Shown here one piece after another: positions 17,398 to 25,635 of a DNA stretch of 64,000 nt. A program made the translations under genes and the position numbers. Origin of the DNA: CAVWDU01 sp963753815. Lineage in GTDB: Bacteria; Pseudomonadota; Gammaproteobacteria; Pseudomonadales; Halieaceae. The DNA lies in NCBI GenBank assembly GCA_963753815.1, contig CAVWDU010000003.1, forward strand, positions 930,001 to 994,000. Direction: 5' to 3'. Below the pieces are notes generated by a model, which did not search any database, was not told where the DNA came from, and was given only the letters and a program-made list of their open reading frames with translations. Position 1 is the first letter of the stretch. The number at the start of each line of letters is the position of its first letter.

Positions 17398-18521
17398 GCG
17401 GGCTCGCTGTCAGGCTGGCGGTGCCCGGCGCCGACGATTTTTCCCTGGCCGTGGACACCGAGCTGCCGGACCGCGGGGTCACCGCGATTTACGGACCATC
17501 GGGCTCGGGCAAAACCACCCTGCTGGAGTGCCTCGCCGGCCTGCGCCGCGGTGACGGGGATAACCTGGTGCGATACCGGGAGCAGCTGTGGGAGGGACCG
17601 GGACAATTCGTACCGCCCTGGCAGCGGGGTATCGGTTTCGTGTTCCAGGACGCCCGCCTGTTCCCGCATCTCGATGTACGGGAAAACCTGCACTACGGCC
17701 AGCGCCGGCAACAGCGGGCGGCAACCGCTCTCCCCGAACAGGTGATCGAGTGGCTGGAACTGGGTGCGCTGCTTGATAGGGCGCCATCATCGTTGTCGGC
17801 GGGCCAGCGCCAGCGCGTCGCCATCGGCCGCGCACTGCTGAGTTCACCCCGGTTATTGCTGCTCGACGAACCCCTGGCCAATCTCGATCATCGCGCGCGC
17901 CGTCAGTGCCTGCACTACCTGCAATCGGTGCGCGACGCGACAGACCTGCCGATGATATACGTCAGCCACGATATCGAGGAGGTCAGCCAGCTGGCAGACC
18001 ATCTTTTGTTGCTGGACCACGGCCGGGTCGAGGCCCAGGGCCCGACCCTGGAGCTCTGCAGCCGACTGGACAGCCGCCTCGCCGAGGATGAACAGACAGC
18101 CGCCATCGTCAGCGGCACGGTGACCCGGCACGATCCTGAATTCAGTTTGACCGAGCTGGATATAGAGGGCACGCGGGTTTACGTCAACCAGGTGGGCGAT
18201 CCGGTGGGCGGGAAGCGCCGCCTGCGGATTCCGGCACGCGATATCAGCATCTGCCGTGAACGGCCGCGAGCCACCAGCATTCTCAATATCTTCCCGGTAC
18301 AGGTGGTCGAGATGCGGGAGTCGGGCAACGGGCGGCTGCTGCTCAGGCTGGCCCTGGGCAGCCAGTTCCTGGTGGCGAGAATCACCCGCAAGTCCGCCGT
18401 CGACCTGGCGCTGAATACCGGGGAACAGGTCTACGCGCAGATCAAGAGCGTCGCCCTGCTGAGCGGCGCCGACGACACCCGGACGCCGTCCACACAGGCA
18501 GGGCCTCCCGCAATCCGTTGA
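17394..18521 (+). CDS. modC: Molybdate ABC transporter ATPase
   Basis: ATPase subunit of 375 aa. It has Walker A GPSGSGKTT, the ABC signature LSAGQRQRVAIGRAL, Walker B LLLLDEPLANLD and the switch histidine in YVSHDIEEV. The C-terminal part (about 235-355) is a molybdate-binding TOBE/MOP domain, as in ModC. ATGA overlap with modB (17394-17397) marks tight coupling. The toxin-antitoxin genes begin 30 bp downstream. Confidence 0.93.
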   Translation: MSGLAVRLAVPGADDFSLAVDTELPDRGVTAIYGPSGSGKTTLLECLAGLRRGDGDNLVRYREQLWEGPGQFVPPWQRGIGFVFQDARLFPHLDVRENLHYGQRRQQRAATALPEQVIEWLELGALLDRAPSSLSAGQRQRVAIGRALLSSPRLLLLDEPLANLDHRARRQCLHYLQSVRDATDLPMIYVSHDIEEVSQLADHLLLLDHGRVEAQGPTLELCSRLDSRLAEDEQTAAIVSGTVTRHDPEFSLTELDIEGTRVYVNQVGDPVGGKRRLRIPARDISICRERPRATSILNIFPVQVVEMRESGNGRLLLRLALGSQFLVARITRKSAVDLALNTGEQVYAQIKSVALLSGADDTRTPSTQAGPPAIR

Positions 18522-18551
18522 CCGATGCTATACTGTTCATATTGAGATTTC

Positions 18552-19148
18552 ATGGAACTCATTATGAGCAGCAAGACATCGGGCGCCGCCGCAACGACCG
18601 GCGGGGCAAAAAAAGCCCCGCCGGCAAAGAGCGGCAAAGCCTACAAATCCAGGACCGGTAGCGTGCAGGCAGGGCAGGCGAGGCTGCGCGAGGCGAGGGC
18701 AAAAGTACAAAGCGCCAGTAAGGCCACGCCGGCGCGTGTTACCGCGGCTACGATCCTCGGCCTGAGCGCCGGGCTCGCCGCCGGCTTACCTGCCGCCGTC
18801 GCCAATGGGCTGCCCTTCGATGTGCTGGACAACCTGGCCGACAATATCGGGTTGAGCACCCGCGAGCTGTCGGAAGGTTTCATCGGCATTACCCGTCCCA
18901 CGCTCAGCCGCAGGCGCAAGAGCGGCTCACTGACCCAGCCGGAATCAGACGCCGCCCTGCGCTACGCCCGCCTGCTGGAACAATCCACCACGATGATGGA
19001 GGGTGACGAAGACGCCGCCCGGCGCTGGCTGAAAACCGCGCTGCCTATCCTCGGCGACGCCAGCCCGCTGGAGCACGCCCGGACCGAAGCCGGCGGCCGC
19101 GAGGTGGAACTGCTGATAGGGCGGTTGGAGCACGGCGTTTACAGCTGA
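18552..19148 (+). CDS. Antitoxin of a RES/Xre (ParS-ParT type) toxin-antitoxin pair
   Basis: Antitoxin of 198 aa. The lysine/alanine-rich N-terminus (about 1-60) is followed by an Xre/MbcA-ParS-type helix-turn-helix domain (LADNIGLSTRELSEGFIGIT, then TLSRRRKSGSLTQPESDAA). The C-terminal toxin-binding domain has AARRWLKTALPILGDASPLE, ending in a short tail. Such proteins neutralise the RES toxin and repress their own promoter; a TATACT hexamer lies at 18529-18534. The start may instead be ATG 18564 (MSSKTSG). Its stop overlaps the toxin start (TGATG), the normal arrangement. Confidence 0.88.
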   Translation: MELIMSSKTSGAAATTGGAKKAPPAKSGKAYKSRTGSVQAGQARLREARAKVQSASKATPARVTAATILGLSAGLAAGLPAAVANGLPFDVLDNLADNIGLSTRELSEGFIGITRPTLSRRRKSGSLTQPESDAALRYARLLEQSTTMMEGDEDAARRWLKTALPILGDASPLEHARTEAGGREVELLIGRLEHGVYS

Positions 19149-19621
19149 TGCCGCGGGCATTTCGTCTCGCCAAGCGCAAGTACTCCTTGAACAAGGGCAT
19201 GATGCTGTCAGGCAGGGGGGCACTGCTGTATGGCGGCCGCTGGAACAGCCCGGGGCGCGCCATCGTCTACGCCAGCCACAGCCTGTCGCTGGCCACACTG
19301 GAAGTGCTTGTCCATCTCAATGCCGCCGACAAGATGATGGCGTACCGCTGTATGGCATTGGACATACCCGACGAACTGGTGCTGCCCATGGACCCGGCGG
19401 ACCTGCCCGCCGACTGGGATGCGCTACAGGTGGAGCCGAGGGCGGCGCAATCCTGGGGAGACGCCTGGTTCGATGAGCAGGTCAGCGCGGTCCTCGAGGT
19501 CCCGAGCGCGGTCATTCCCAGCGAACCGAACTACCTGATCAATCCCGAGCATCCCGATTTCACCCGGATCAGCTGCGGCCCCATCGAAAAACACGTCATG
19601 GACCGCAGGATAAAGCGTTAG
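19148..19621 (+). CDS. RES domain toxin (NAD+-targeting family)
   Basis: RES-family toxin of 157 aa. Characterised members degrade or phosphorolyse NAD+ (MbcT) or ADP-ribosylate targets (ParT). Family features seen: an N-terminal arginine/tyrosine motif, GALLYGGRWNSPGRAIVYAS (about 24-43) with the conserved Arg and Tyr, and the glutamate in LATLEVLVHL. It overlaps the antitoxin stop by one base. All motifs and the full length are present, so the pair looks functional. Confidence 0.88.
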   Translation: MPRAFRLAKRKYSLNKGMMLSGRGALLYGGRWNSPGRAIVYASHSLSLATLEVLVHLNAADKMMAYRCMALDIPDELVLPMDPADLPADWDALQVEPRAAQSWGDAWFDEQVSAVLEVPSAVIPSEPNYLINPEHPDFTRISCGPIEKHVMDRRIKR

Positions 19622-19679
19622 CGAGACAGGCGCACCGAGCATCGTCTCACGACCGCGCCTGGCAGCCCGCGGCCGGCCC

Positions 19680-20915
19680 CTAAAGTCGCTCGATGACGAT
19701 GGCCGGCGCCATGCCTCCCGCGGCGCACATGGTGACCAGACCGAACTGCTGGTCGCGCCGTTCCAGTTCGTCGAGCACGGTGCCGATCAGCAGTGACCCG
19801 GTCGCGCCAATGGGATGCCCGAGGGCCATCGCACCACCGTTGACGTTGACCTTGTCACGGTCGAGGTCCAGGTCGCGGATGAACTTCTCCGGTACCACCG
19901 CAAACGCCTCGTTGATCTCGAACAGGTCGATATCGTCCAGTGTCAGGCCCGCCTTCTCCAGGACCTTGCGCGCCGCGGGGACCGGCGCATTCAGCATCAG
20001 GGTGGGGCAATCACCCATGTTGGCCATGGCACGGATTCTGGCCCGTGGTTTCAGGCCGTTGGCGCGGGCGTAGTCGGGAGACGCGAGCAGCACGGCGCCG
20101 GCACCGTCGACCACGCCCGAGGAGTTGCCCGCATGGTGCACGTGCTCGATCTCGAGGTCGGGGTACTTTTTCTGAATCATGCCGCGAAAGGTCGTGCCCG
20201 CCTCGTCCAGCGCGTAATCGGCGAGTGCGGCAAACGCGGGCTGCAGTTCGGCCAGGCCCTCAAGCGTGGTCTGTGGGCGCGGAAACTCCTCGCGATCCAG
20301 CGCCAGGCCGCCGTCGACGGAGACCACAGGTACCAGGCTGCGGTCGAAGTAGCCGGCCTCGATCGCGCGGGCCGCGCGCTGCTGCGACTCGTAAGCGAGG
20401 GCGTCCAGCGCCTCGCGGGGTATGCCTTCGAGGGTGGCGATCGCATCGGCACAGACACCCTGGTGCGGCTGCGGATGCATATCCCGCAGGGCGAGGTTGC
20501 CGTTGTCGAGGAAGGGGCTCATCTGCACGCCCTCCTCGCCGTAAGTGGACATCATCTCGGCGCCGCCACCGATGACCAGGTCCTCGCTGCCGGACATGAT
20601 GTTCATTGCCGCCAGGTTCACCGAGGTGATGCCCGAGCCACAGAAGCGGTCGAGCGTCATGCCGCTGGAGCGAATATCGTAGCCCGCCTCGAGCGCCGCC
20701 ATGCGCGCCAGGTCACCGCTCTGGCGGCCGCGCTGCGAGCTGGTGCCAAAGATGACATCGCCGACCTCGGCAGTGTTGAGGTCGTTGCGCTCTGCCAGCG
20801 CCCTCAGCACTACCGCCCCGAGATGTTGCGGATGCTGGTCTGCCAGGGCGCCCTTGCCCTTCTTGCCGATGCCGCGCGGGGTGCGGCAGGCGTCAATGAT
20901 CCACGCTTCGTTCAT
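19680..20915 (-). CDS. Acetyl-CoA C-acyltransferase (thiolase)
   Basis: Thiolase of 411 aa, cleaving 3-ketoacyl-CoA (or joining acyl-CoAs). The acyl-accepting cysteine is in DRFCGSGITS. The active-site histidine motifs are FEINEAFA and GGAMALGHPIGATG, and the second cysteine lies in MCAAGGMAP. It stands alone, facing the RES toxin gene, so its partner dehydrogenase/hydratase is elsewhere. With the acyl-CoA ligases and dehydrogenase nearby it fits beta-oxidation of acids from the upstream locus, but there is no operon link. Starting at ATG 20915 gives the typical N-terminus MNEAWIIDACRTPRG. Confidence 0.94.
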   Translation of the reverse strand: MNEAWIIDACRTPRGIGKKGKGALADQHPQHLGAVVLRALAERNDLNTAEVGDVIFGTSSQRGRQSGDLARMAALEAGYDIRSSGMTLDRFCGSGITSVNLAAMNIMSGSEDLVIGGGAEMMSTYGEEGVQMSPFLDNGNLALRDMHPQPHQGVCADAIATLEGIPREALDALAYESQQRAARAIEAGYFDRSLVPVVSVDGGLALDREEFPRPQTTLEGLAELQPAFAALADYALDEAGTTFRGMIQKKYPDLEIEHVHHAGNSSGVVDGAGAVLLASPDYARANGLKPRARIRAMANMGDCPTLMLNAPVPAARKVLEKAGLTLDDIDLFEINEAFAVVPEKFIRDLDLDRDKVNVNGGAMALGHPIGATGSLLIGTVLDELERRDQQFGLVTMCAAGGMAPAIVIERL

Positions 20916-21031
20916 GTCGACTCTCCTGGGGTGGTGGGGAACGGCCTAGTCTGGACCCGCAGGTCACCCGGGACAATGGCGGCCGGTAACAAAATAATCG
21001 GCGCGAAACGACAGCGCAAATGCCTTCGCCG

Positions 21032-21048
21032 GTTCAGCATCGGTTCAG
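21032..21048 (+). promoter_or_regulatory. Tandem GTTCAG-N5-GTTCAG box, predicted PhoP-like binding site
   Basis: Two identical hexamers (21032-21037, 21043-21048) repeat with an 11-bp period, the geometry of OmpR/PhoB-family dimers. Eleven bp downstream lies a weak -10, TAGTCT (21060-21065). The downstream gene starts at 21101. The same layout recurs at 24129-24145. Confidence 0.55.
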
Positions 21049-21100
21049 TGAACCCGCCGTAGTCTGTGCACAACAGCAAAACAACAGGAGTACAGCTGTT

Positions 21101-21748
21101 ATGCGCACACTGACTGTTATCGCCGTGAGCCTTGCCCTGCTGGCGCCGGGAGCGGCCCTGGCGGACCCACAGCACCGTTGGGGCGAGAAGCACCGTCACG
21201 AATACAAGGCCGACCGGCACGACCGCAAGGCGCACTATCATTACCGCAAGGCACGGGCGCACGAGCGCGCCGCCGATCGCCACGAGCGCCGGGCCCGACG
21301 AGCCCAGCACCACGGCCCGGGCTTCGCCCGCGTACTGTCGGTGGAGCCGGTATATTCGCGTCACGCCTACAGCCGCGGGAATTCGTGCATGGAATGGCGT
21401 GAACCGGATCGCCGGCGCAACTGGGCGCCCACCGTGCTGGGCGGGGTGATCGGAACCGCTGTCGGTTACAAGCTGGGTGAGGATCACCGCGACGGGGAGA
21501 TCGCCACCATCGCCGGCGGCCTGCTCGGGGCCTCCATCGGCCATGGCATCGGGCGGCGCGCGGACGAGGCGCGCAGCCTGCACGTCCGCGGGCCCTGCAC
21601 GCCGCGAGGTCGCGAACAGCGCCATGTCGAACCCGTGGAGTACAGTGTGCGCTACCGCTACAATGGCCGCACGTACGAAGAGCGTATGGACTACGCGCCG
21701 GGTGAGTGGGTAGCGCTGAATGTCGAGGTATTCCCTGCAGCATACTGA
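21101..21748 (+). CDS. Exported glycine-zipper 2TM-domain protein
   Basis: Envelope protein of 215 aa. After a signal peptide (MRTLTVIAVSLALLAPGAALA) comes a region very rich in His, Arg and Lys (about 22-70). Then a glycine-zipper pair follows (VLGGVIGTAVGYKLG and IAGGLLGASIGHGIG) as in SlyB/Rickettsia 17-kDa-type proteins, which insert in the outer membrane. The C-terminal region has several tyrosines. I start at ATG 21101, with CAGGAG 10 nt upstream. It is the first gene of a unit ending in the two-component system and has the tandem box upstream, so it is probably a target of that system. The function is not known. Confidence 0.7.
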   Translation: MRTLTVIAVSLALLAPGAALADPQHRWGEKHRHEYKADRHDRKAHYHYRKARAHERAADRHERRARRAQHHGPGFARVLSVEPVYSRHAYSRGNSCMEWREPDRRRNWAPTVLGGVIGTAVGYKLGEDHRDGEIATIAGGLLGASIGHGIGRRADEARSLHVRGPCTPRGREQRHVEPVEYSVRYRYNGRTYEERMDYAPGEWVALNVEVFPAAY

Positions 21749-22037
21749 ACCAGCACAGAAAACCGGCCGGGCGGGCTGGCGCCGGTCCGGCGCCGTGCTG
21801 CTGGCCCTACTGCTGGTGGTGCTACCGGTACTGGAGGCGCAGGCTTCGCGGGCCAAGCGCGCCATCGAGGACATGGAGGGCTGCTCGTCCAAAGAGCGCA
21901 AGTCGGGCTGCGTGCAGATCCTCAAGCAGGAGAAGCGCGGCGGCAACCGGGTGGCGATCAAGGCCAAGATTCGCGGCGGCCGCATCATCTGGTACGAATA
22001 CGACAGCGATTCCGGGCGCGTGCGGCGCACCAACTGA
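21720..22037 (+). CDS. Small exported protein of unknown function
   Basis: Product of 105 aa with a hydrophobic export segment (AVLLALLLVVLPVLEAQAS). A short basic mature part carries a cysteine pair (GCSSKERKSGC) and ends RGGRIIWYEYDSDSGRVR, a beta-rich look somewhat like PepSY-type domains. The start ATG at 21720 overlaps the previous gene by 29 nt; a later start is possible. Its stop is directly adjacent to the response-regulator ATG, so it is translated with the two-component genes and might be a periplasmic input to the kinase. I do not recognise the family. Confidence 0.6.
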   Translation: MSRYSLQHTEPAQKTGRAGWRRSGAVLLALLLVVLPVLEAQASRAKRAIEDMEGCSSKERKSGCVQILKQEKRGGNRVAIKAKIRGGRIIWYEYDSDSGRVRRTN

Positions 22038-22724
22038 ATGCGGTTCCTGATCGTCGAGGATCATATCGGCATGGCCGACCAGCTGGCGCAGGGGTTCACC
22101 CGGCGCGGTTACAGCGCCCGCGTGGTCGACAACGGCGAAGAGGCCCTGTTCGAGGCCGGCGAAATCGACTACACCCTGGCCGTGGTCGACCTGGGGCTAC
22201 CGGGTATGTCGGGCCTGGAGCTGATCAAGGCGCTGCGCAAAGCCGGCAATACCCTACCCATCGTCGTGCTGACCGCGCGGGAAGACGTGGAAACCGTGGT
22301 CCAGGCCATGGAGGCCGGCGCCGACGACTACCTCAAGAAACCGGTTTACTTCGAGGAGTTGCTGGCCCACGTGCAGGCGGTGCTGCGTCGCGTCCTGGTG
22401 GATCCCCGCTGCGGCGACAGCGTGCTGACCTTTGGCAGCCTCAGCCTCGACACCCGCGAGCGCATCGCCTACAAAAACGGCGAGCGCGTGGAGCTGACCC
22501 GGGCGGAGTACGAAATCCTCGAGCACCTGTGGCGCAACGCCGGCCGGGTGCAGTCCAAGAAAACCATTGCCGACAGCTACCAGCGCGACGCCGACGCCAT
22601 TCCCAATGCCAACAGCGTCGAGGGTCTCGTGGGGCGGTTGAAGCGCAAGATCGACCCCGACGGCAGCCTGCAGCCGATCGAGACCGTCCGCGGCCGCGGT
22701 TACCTGTTCCAGTCCCCGCCTTGA
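22038..22724 (+). CDS. OmpR/PhoP-family response regulator
   Basis: Response regulator of 228 aa: receiver with E7-D8, phosphoacceptor D51 in AVVDLGLPGMSG, lysine K101 in YLKKPVYF, and a C-terminal winged helix (LTRAEYEILEHLWRNAGRVQ and IETVRGRGYLF). Overall closest to PhoP among the regulators I know. It begins right after the stop of the preceding small gene and its stop is overlapped by the kinase start. The tandem GTTCAG boxes in front of 21101 and 24201 are the likely binding sites, which would make the system autoregulated. Confidence 0.93.
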   Translation: MRFLIVEDHIGMADQLAQGFTRRGYSARVVDNGEEALFEAGEIDYTLAVVDLGLPGMSGLELIKALRKAGNTLPIVVLTAREDVETVVQAMEAGADDYLKKPVYFEELLAHVQAVLRRVLVDPRCGDSVLTFGSLSLDTRERIAYKNGERVELTRAEYEILEHLWRNAGRVQSKKTIADSYQRDADAIPNANSVEGLVGRLKRKIDPDGSLQPIETVRGRGYLFQSPP

Positions 22725-24112
22725 AGCGACCCGCCCCCGCGATACGCACCCGCCTGCTGCTTGCCAACCTGGTTATTCTGCCGCTGTCGCTGGGCCTGGT
22801 GGCGTGGGGGCTGGATCGCGCCTTCGCCGGCTACCAACTGAACAGCCAGCAGGAGAAGCTGCGTCTACAGCAATTACTGCTGGACAAAGCGGCGGAATGG
22901 ACCGATCGCGGGTGGCAGCTGCAGGGCCTGGATGAACCACGCCTGGGTCTGCCGGAGTCCGGGCTGTACGCGATGGTGTTCAACCACGCCGGCCGCGAGC
23001 AGTGGCGCAGCGACTCGGCGCTGGAACTGGGGGACGACCTCGGCGACCTGGTGGCGCAGCTGGCGCTGCCGCAACTGGCGATCGGCGAGGTGCGATTCTC
23101 CAGCTGCGAGCTGGCCGAACCGTATTACTGCTATAGCACCGCAATCGCCTGGGGCAGCGACGGGCCGGCGGCCTACTTCGTCGTCCTGGAAGCAAAAGCC
23201 ACCACGGTCGCCGAGCGGGAACAGTTCCGCCTCTACCTCGCCCTGTCCTGCCTTGGCCTCGCCGGAGTGCTGCTGGCAGCCCAGCTGCTGGTCGTGCGCT
23301 GGGGGCTCGGGCCCCTGCGCCGGATAAGCGCCGATATCGATGCGCTCAAGCGCGGTGGCCGCGAGCGCCTGGAAAGCAAGGTGCCGCGGGAACTGGAACC
23401 GCTGAGCAGCAACATCAACCTGTTGCTGGACAGCGAGGAGCGCCGGCGGGAGCGGGTACGCAACACCATCGACCGCCTCACCCACACCCTGAAGACGCCG
23501 CTGATGCTGATCCGTAACAGCGAGGCGCAGGGTGCCGCCTACCGCGAGCTCGTGGACGAACAGGCCGCACGTATCCTCGGCATCGTCGAGGGCGAGCTGG
23601 CACGGGCGCGACTGGACGGCCGCGCGCCGGATATTCTCGGCAAATCGGTGGAGGTGAAACCGGTGCTCGAGCGCATCGCCCGGGCCTATGCACGCCTGCC
23701 GCGACCACGGGCAGCCGGCGCCGTCACCGTCGACACCTCGGGTATCGCGGATGGGCTGTTGTTCGCCGGCGAGGAGCGCGACCTGCAGGACCTGTTCGGC
23801 AGCATCCTGGAAAACTCACTGCGCTTCTGCCGCAACCGCGTCGAGGTATCAGCCCGCGTGGTGCGCGACCCGGCGGGGGACTGGATAGAGCTGCGCGTAG
23901 CTGACGACGGCGAAGGCGTGCCCGCGGGCAGCGAGGGCGAGATACTGCGCCGCGGCGCCCGCGCCGACACCGCCAGCAGGGGTCAGGGCCTGGGCCTGGC
24001 CATCGCGCTGGAGATCGTTTCCGCCTACGGCGGTGGCCTCGACGTCGGCCGTAGCCCACTCGGCGGCGCACAGTTCACCGTGCAGCTGCCACACGTCCGC
24101 TACCGTTCCTGA
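22721..24112 (+). CDS. Membrane sensor histidine kinase, PhoQ-like
   Basis: Inner-membrane kinase of 463 aa. It has a first transmembrane segment (about 9-31) and a periplasmic domain with SCELAEPYYCYS (two cysteines). A second membrane segment (about 170-192) leads to HAMP and then a dimerisation domain with H255 in LTHTLKTPLML, the PhoQ-type H-box. The ATPase domain has ENSLRFCRN, DDGEGV and GQGLGLAIA. It starts at TTG 22721 overlapping the regulator stop (TTGA); a longer upstream frame would only read through the regulator gene. PhoQ senses divalent cations, acid pH or cationic peptides; whether this one does is inference. Confidence 0.9.
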   Translation: MKRPAPAIRTRLLLANLVILPLSLGLVAWGLDRAFAGYQLNSQQEKLRLQQLLLDKAAEWTDRGWQLQGLDEPRLGLPESGLYAMVFNHAGREQWRSDSALELGDDLGDLVAQLALPQLAIGEVRFSSCELAEPYYCYSTAIAWGSDGPAAYFVVLEAKATTVAEREQFRLYLALSCLGLAGVLLAAQLLVVRWGLGPLRRISADIDALKRGGRERLESKVPRELEPLSSNINLLLDSEERRRERVRNTIDRLTHTLKTPLMLIRNSEAQGAAYRELVDEQAARILGIVEGELARARLDGRAPDILGKSVEVKPVLERIARAYARLPRPRAAGAVTVDTSGIADGLLFAGEERDLQDLFGSILENSLRFCRNRVEVSARVVRDPAGDWIELRVADDGEGVPAGSEGEILRRGARADTASRGQGLGLAIALEIVSAYGGGLDVGRSPLGGAQFTVQLPHVRYRS

Positions 24113-24128
24113 ACCGCTATTTCGATCC

Positions 24129-24145
24129 GTTCAGCCTTCATTCAG
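24129..24145 (+). promoter_or_regulatory. Tandem GTTCAG-N5-ATTCAG box, predicted PhoP-like binding site
   Basis: Hexamers at 24129-24134 and 24140-24145, period 11 bp, followed after exactly 11 bp by a weak -10, GATGCT (24157-24162). The next gene starts at 24201. Sequence, spacing and distance to the gene match the box at 21032-21048, so both are probably bound by the regulator encoded between them. Confidence 0.5.
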
Positions 24146-24200
24146 CCGACCCGTGTGATGCTCCATGCATCGATAGACGCAGTGCGGGAGACGAGGAATC

Positions 24201-25622
24201 ATGTGTTGGGTGCGGCGCCGCTTACAGCAGGCCTTATGCCTGTGCATCATCGGGGGGATGCTGGCCCTGCCGCAACAGGCGGCTGCTAAAACTGCCCTGT
24301 CACGCTGGGTCTTCGACAGCGCGGTGCCCGCGATCGACGATATGTTCAAGCGCCACCCGCGTTACAGCGACAGCCAGCTGGAGGTACGCGCAGGCGGCAA
24401 CAACGCCCTCGACGCCGCGCTGGCTAACGCCCTGCGCCGTGGGCTGGGACACCGCGGCGTAACCCTCCGCCAGCCCCTCGCCCCGACTGATACAGGCAGC
24501 ATTGCCCGCAGCATCGATGCGCTCCAGTGCGACCCCGCGCCAGTGGCCGAGCACCGGCTGCTGGTCAAGGTGCAGGCAGATGGCAGTCTCGCCGACGTTT
24601 CCCTGAGCCTGGTGGACACCGCTGAGATCACCACCGCGCTGCGCAACTGGCAGTGGCGCGGCCGGCTGGCCGCGGATGAGCGCGACCGCCTGCGCCAGCC
24701 ATCGCCGGAGGCGCAGAACAGGGGCACCCTCAGCGCACCCTGGTCCGAGAATGAAGCGGAGGCTGCCGCCGGGGCACTCAGCCGGCAACTGGCCTGCGCA
24801 CTGCGGCCAGCGGTCACCGGGCAGTTGCGGCTGAACTGGTCCGAGAACGGCACGTCGGGTTTCTATCCCACCTGGCTGGAATTGCGCCGCCGCATCGGCA
24901 GCTTCGACGAATTCGCCGACGTCGATAGCGCCGGCGACTACCAGGTGGCGATGCGGACAGAGCAGGTCGAGCCAGGTGTATGGCAGCTCTGGCTGGACGG
25001 GGTGCCGCTGGACCGGGGGCTGCCGGCGGTACAGGCGGTGACCTACGCCCGGGGCGACGCGGTTTCGCAAACGCCAGCCCGTCCTCAGGTAGCAGCCGTG
25101 GAAGTCCCACCACAGCAGGGGTCTCAACGGCAGGCGGTTCTGCGGCAAGTGCCCAAGCAGGAGACGGTTCGGTACCAGGCGTCCCTGCGGCAGGCGGTCC
25201 CGTGGCAGACGCCTCCGCAGCAACCGGCTGCGGGCGACCCGGCCAGCAAATACCTGCAGGTGAGCCTGCTGGACGCGGAGCAGGACGCAACGCTGCCCGG
25301 TCGCACAACGCTGCGCGTCCGCCTGCGGCTCAGTAACGCCGCCAACCGGCCCCTGCGCTACGGTCTGAGCCTCTCGGGGGGCCACTTCCGCTATTGCATC
25401 GCGGAGCGCGATCACTACCGCCACGACCGCTATGGCTACCTGGAAGGCGAGTTGGGCGCCGGGGAGTCCACCGTGCGGGTGATGACCATCGACGGTGCGC
25501 GCCACAACCCGCGGCCATGGTTCGGTATGCGCCGCTGCGCGGGGTTCAGGGACCTGGACGGCTTCGAGCGTTTCGCCAGCCAGGGCCATAAGGTTACGCA
25601 GTTCATCCACTGGAGCCAGTAA
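24201..25622 (+). CDS. Exported protein of unknown function, first gene of envelope cluster
   Basis: Product of 473 aa with a signal peptide (CLCIIGGMLALPQQAAA). The N-terminal part (about 30-150) resembles small curved lipoprotein-like folds that handle sets of outer-membrane proteins, but I cannot assign it. The middle has a glutamine/proline-rich linker (about 300-355). The C-terminal domain carries LRVRLRLSNAANRPLRYG and a histidine/tyrosine-rich loop, as in DUF4384-like beta-sandwiches. Start ATG 24201 follows GAGGAATC. It opens the cluster that ends with an ExbB/ExbD-like pair and has the PhoP-like box upstream. Confidence 0.7.
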   Translation: MCWVRRRLQQALCLCIIGGMLALPQQAAAKTALSRWVFDSAVPAIDDMFKRHPRYSDSQLEVRAGGNNALDAALANALRRGLGHRGVTLRQPLAPTDTGSIARSIDALQCDPAPVAEHRLLVKVQADGSLADVSLSLVDTAEITTALRNWQWRGRLAADERDRLRQPSPEAQNRGTLSAPWSENEAEAAAGALSRQLACALRPAVTGQLRLNWSENGTSGFYPTWLELRRRIGSFDEFADVDSAGDYQVAMRTEQVEPGVWQLWLDGVPLDRGLPAVQAVTYARGDAVSQTPARPQVAAVEVPPQQGSQRQAVLRQVPKQETVRYQASLRQAVPWQTPPQQPAAGDPASKYLQVSLLDAEQDATLPGRTTLRVRLRLSNAANRPLRYGLSLSGGHFRYCIAERDHYRHDRYGYLEGELGAGESTVRVMTIDGARHNPRPWFGMRRCAGFRDLDGFERFASQGHKVTQFIHWSQ

Positions 25623-25635
25623 GGAGGTTTACGCG

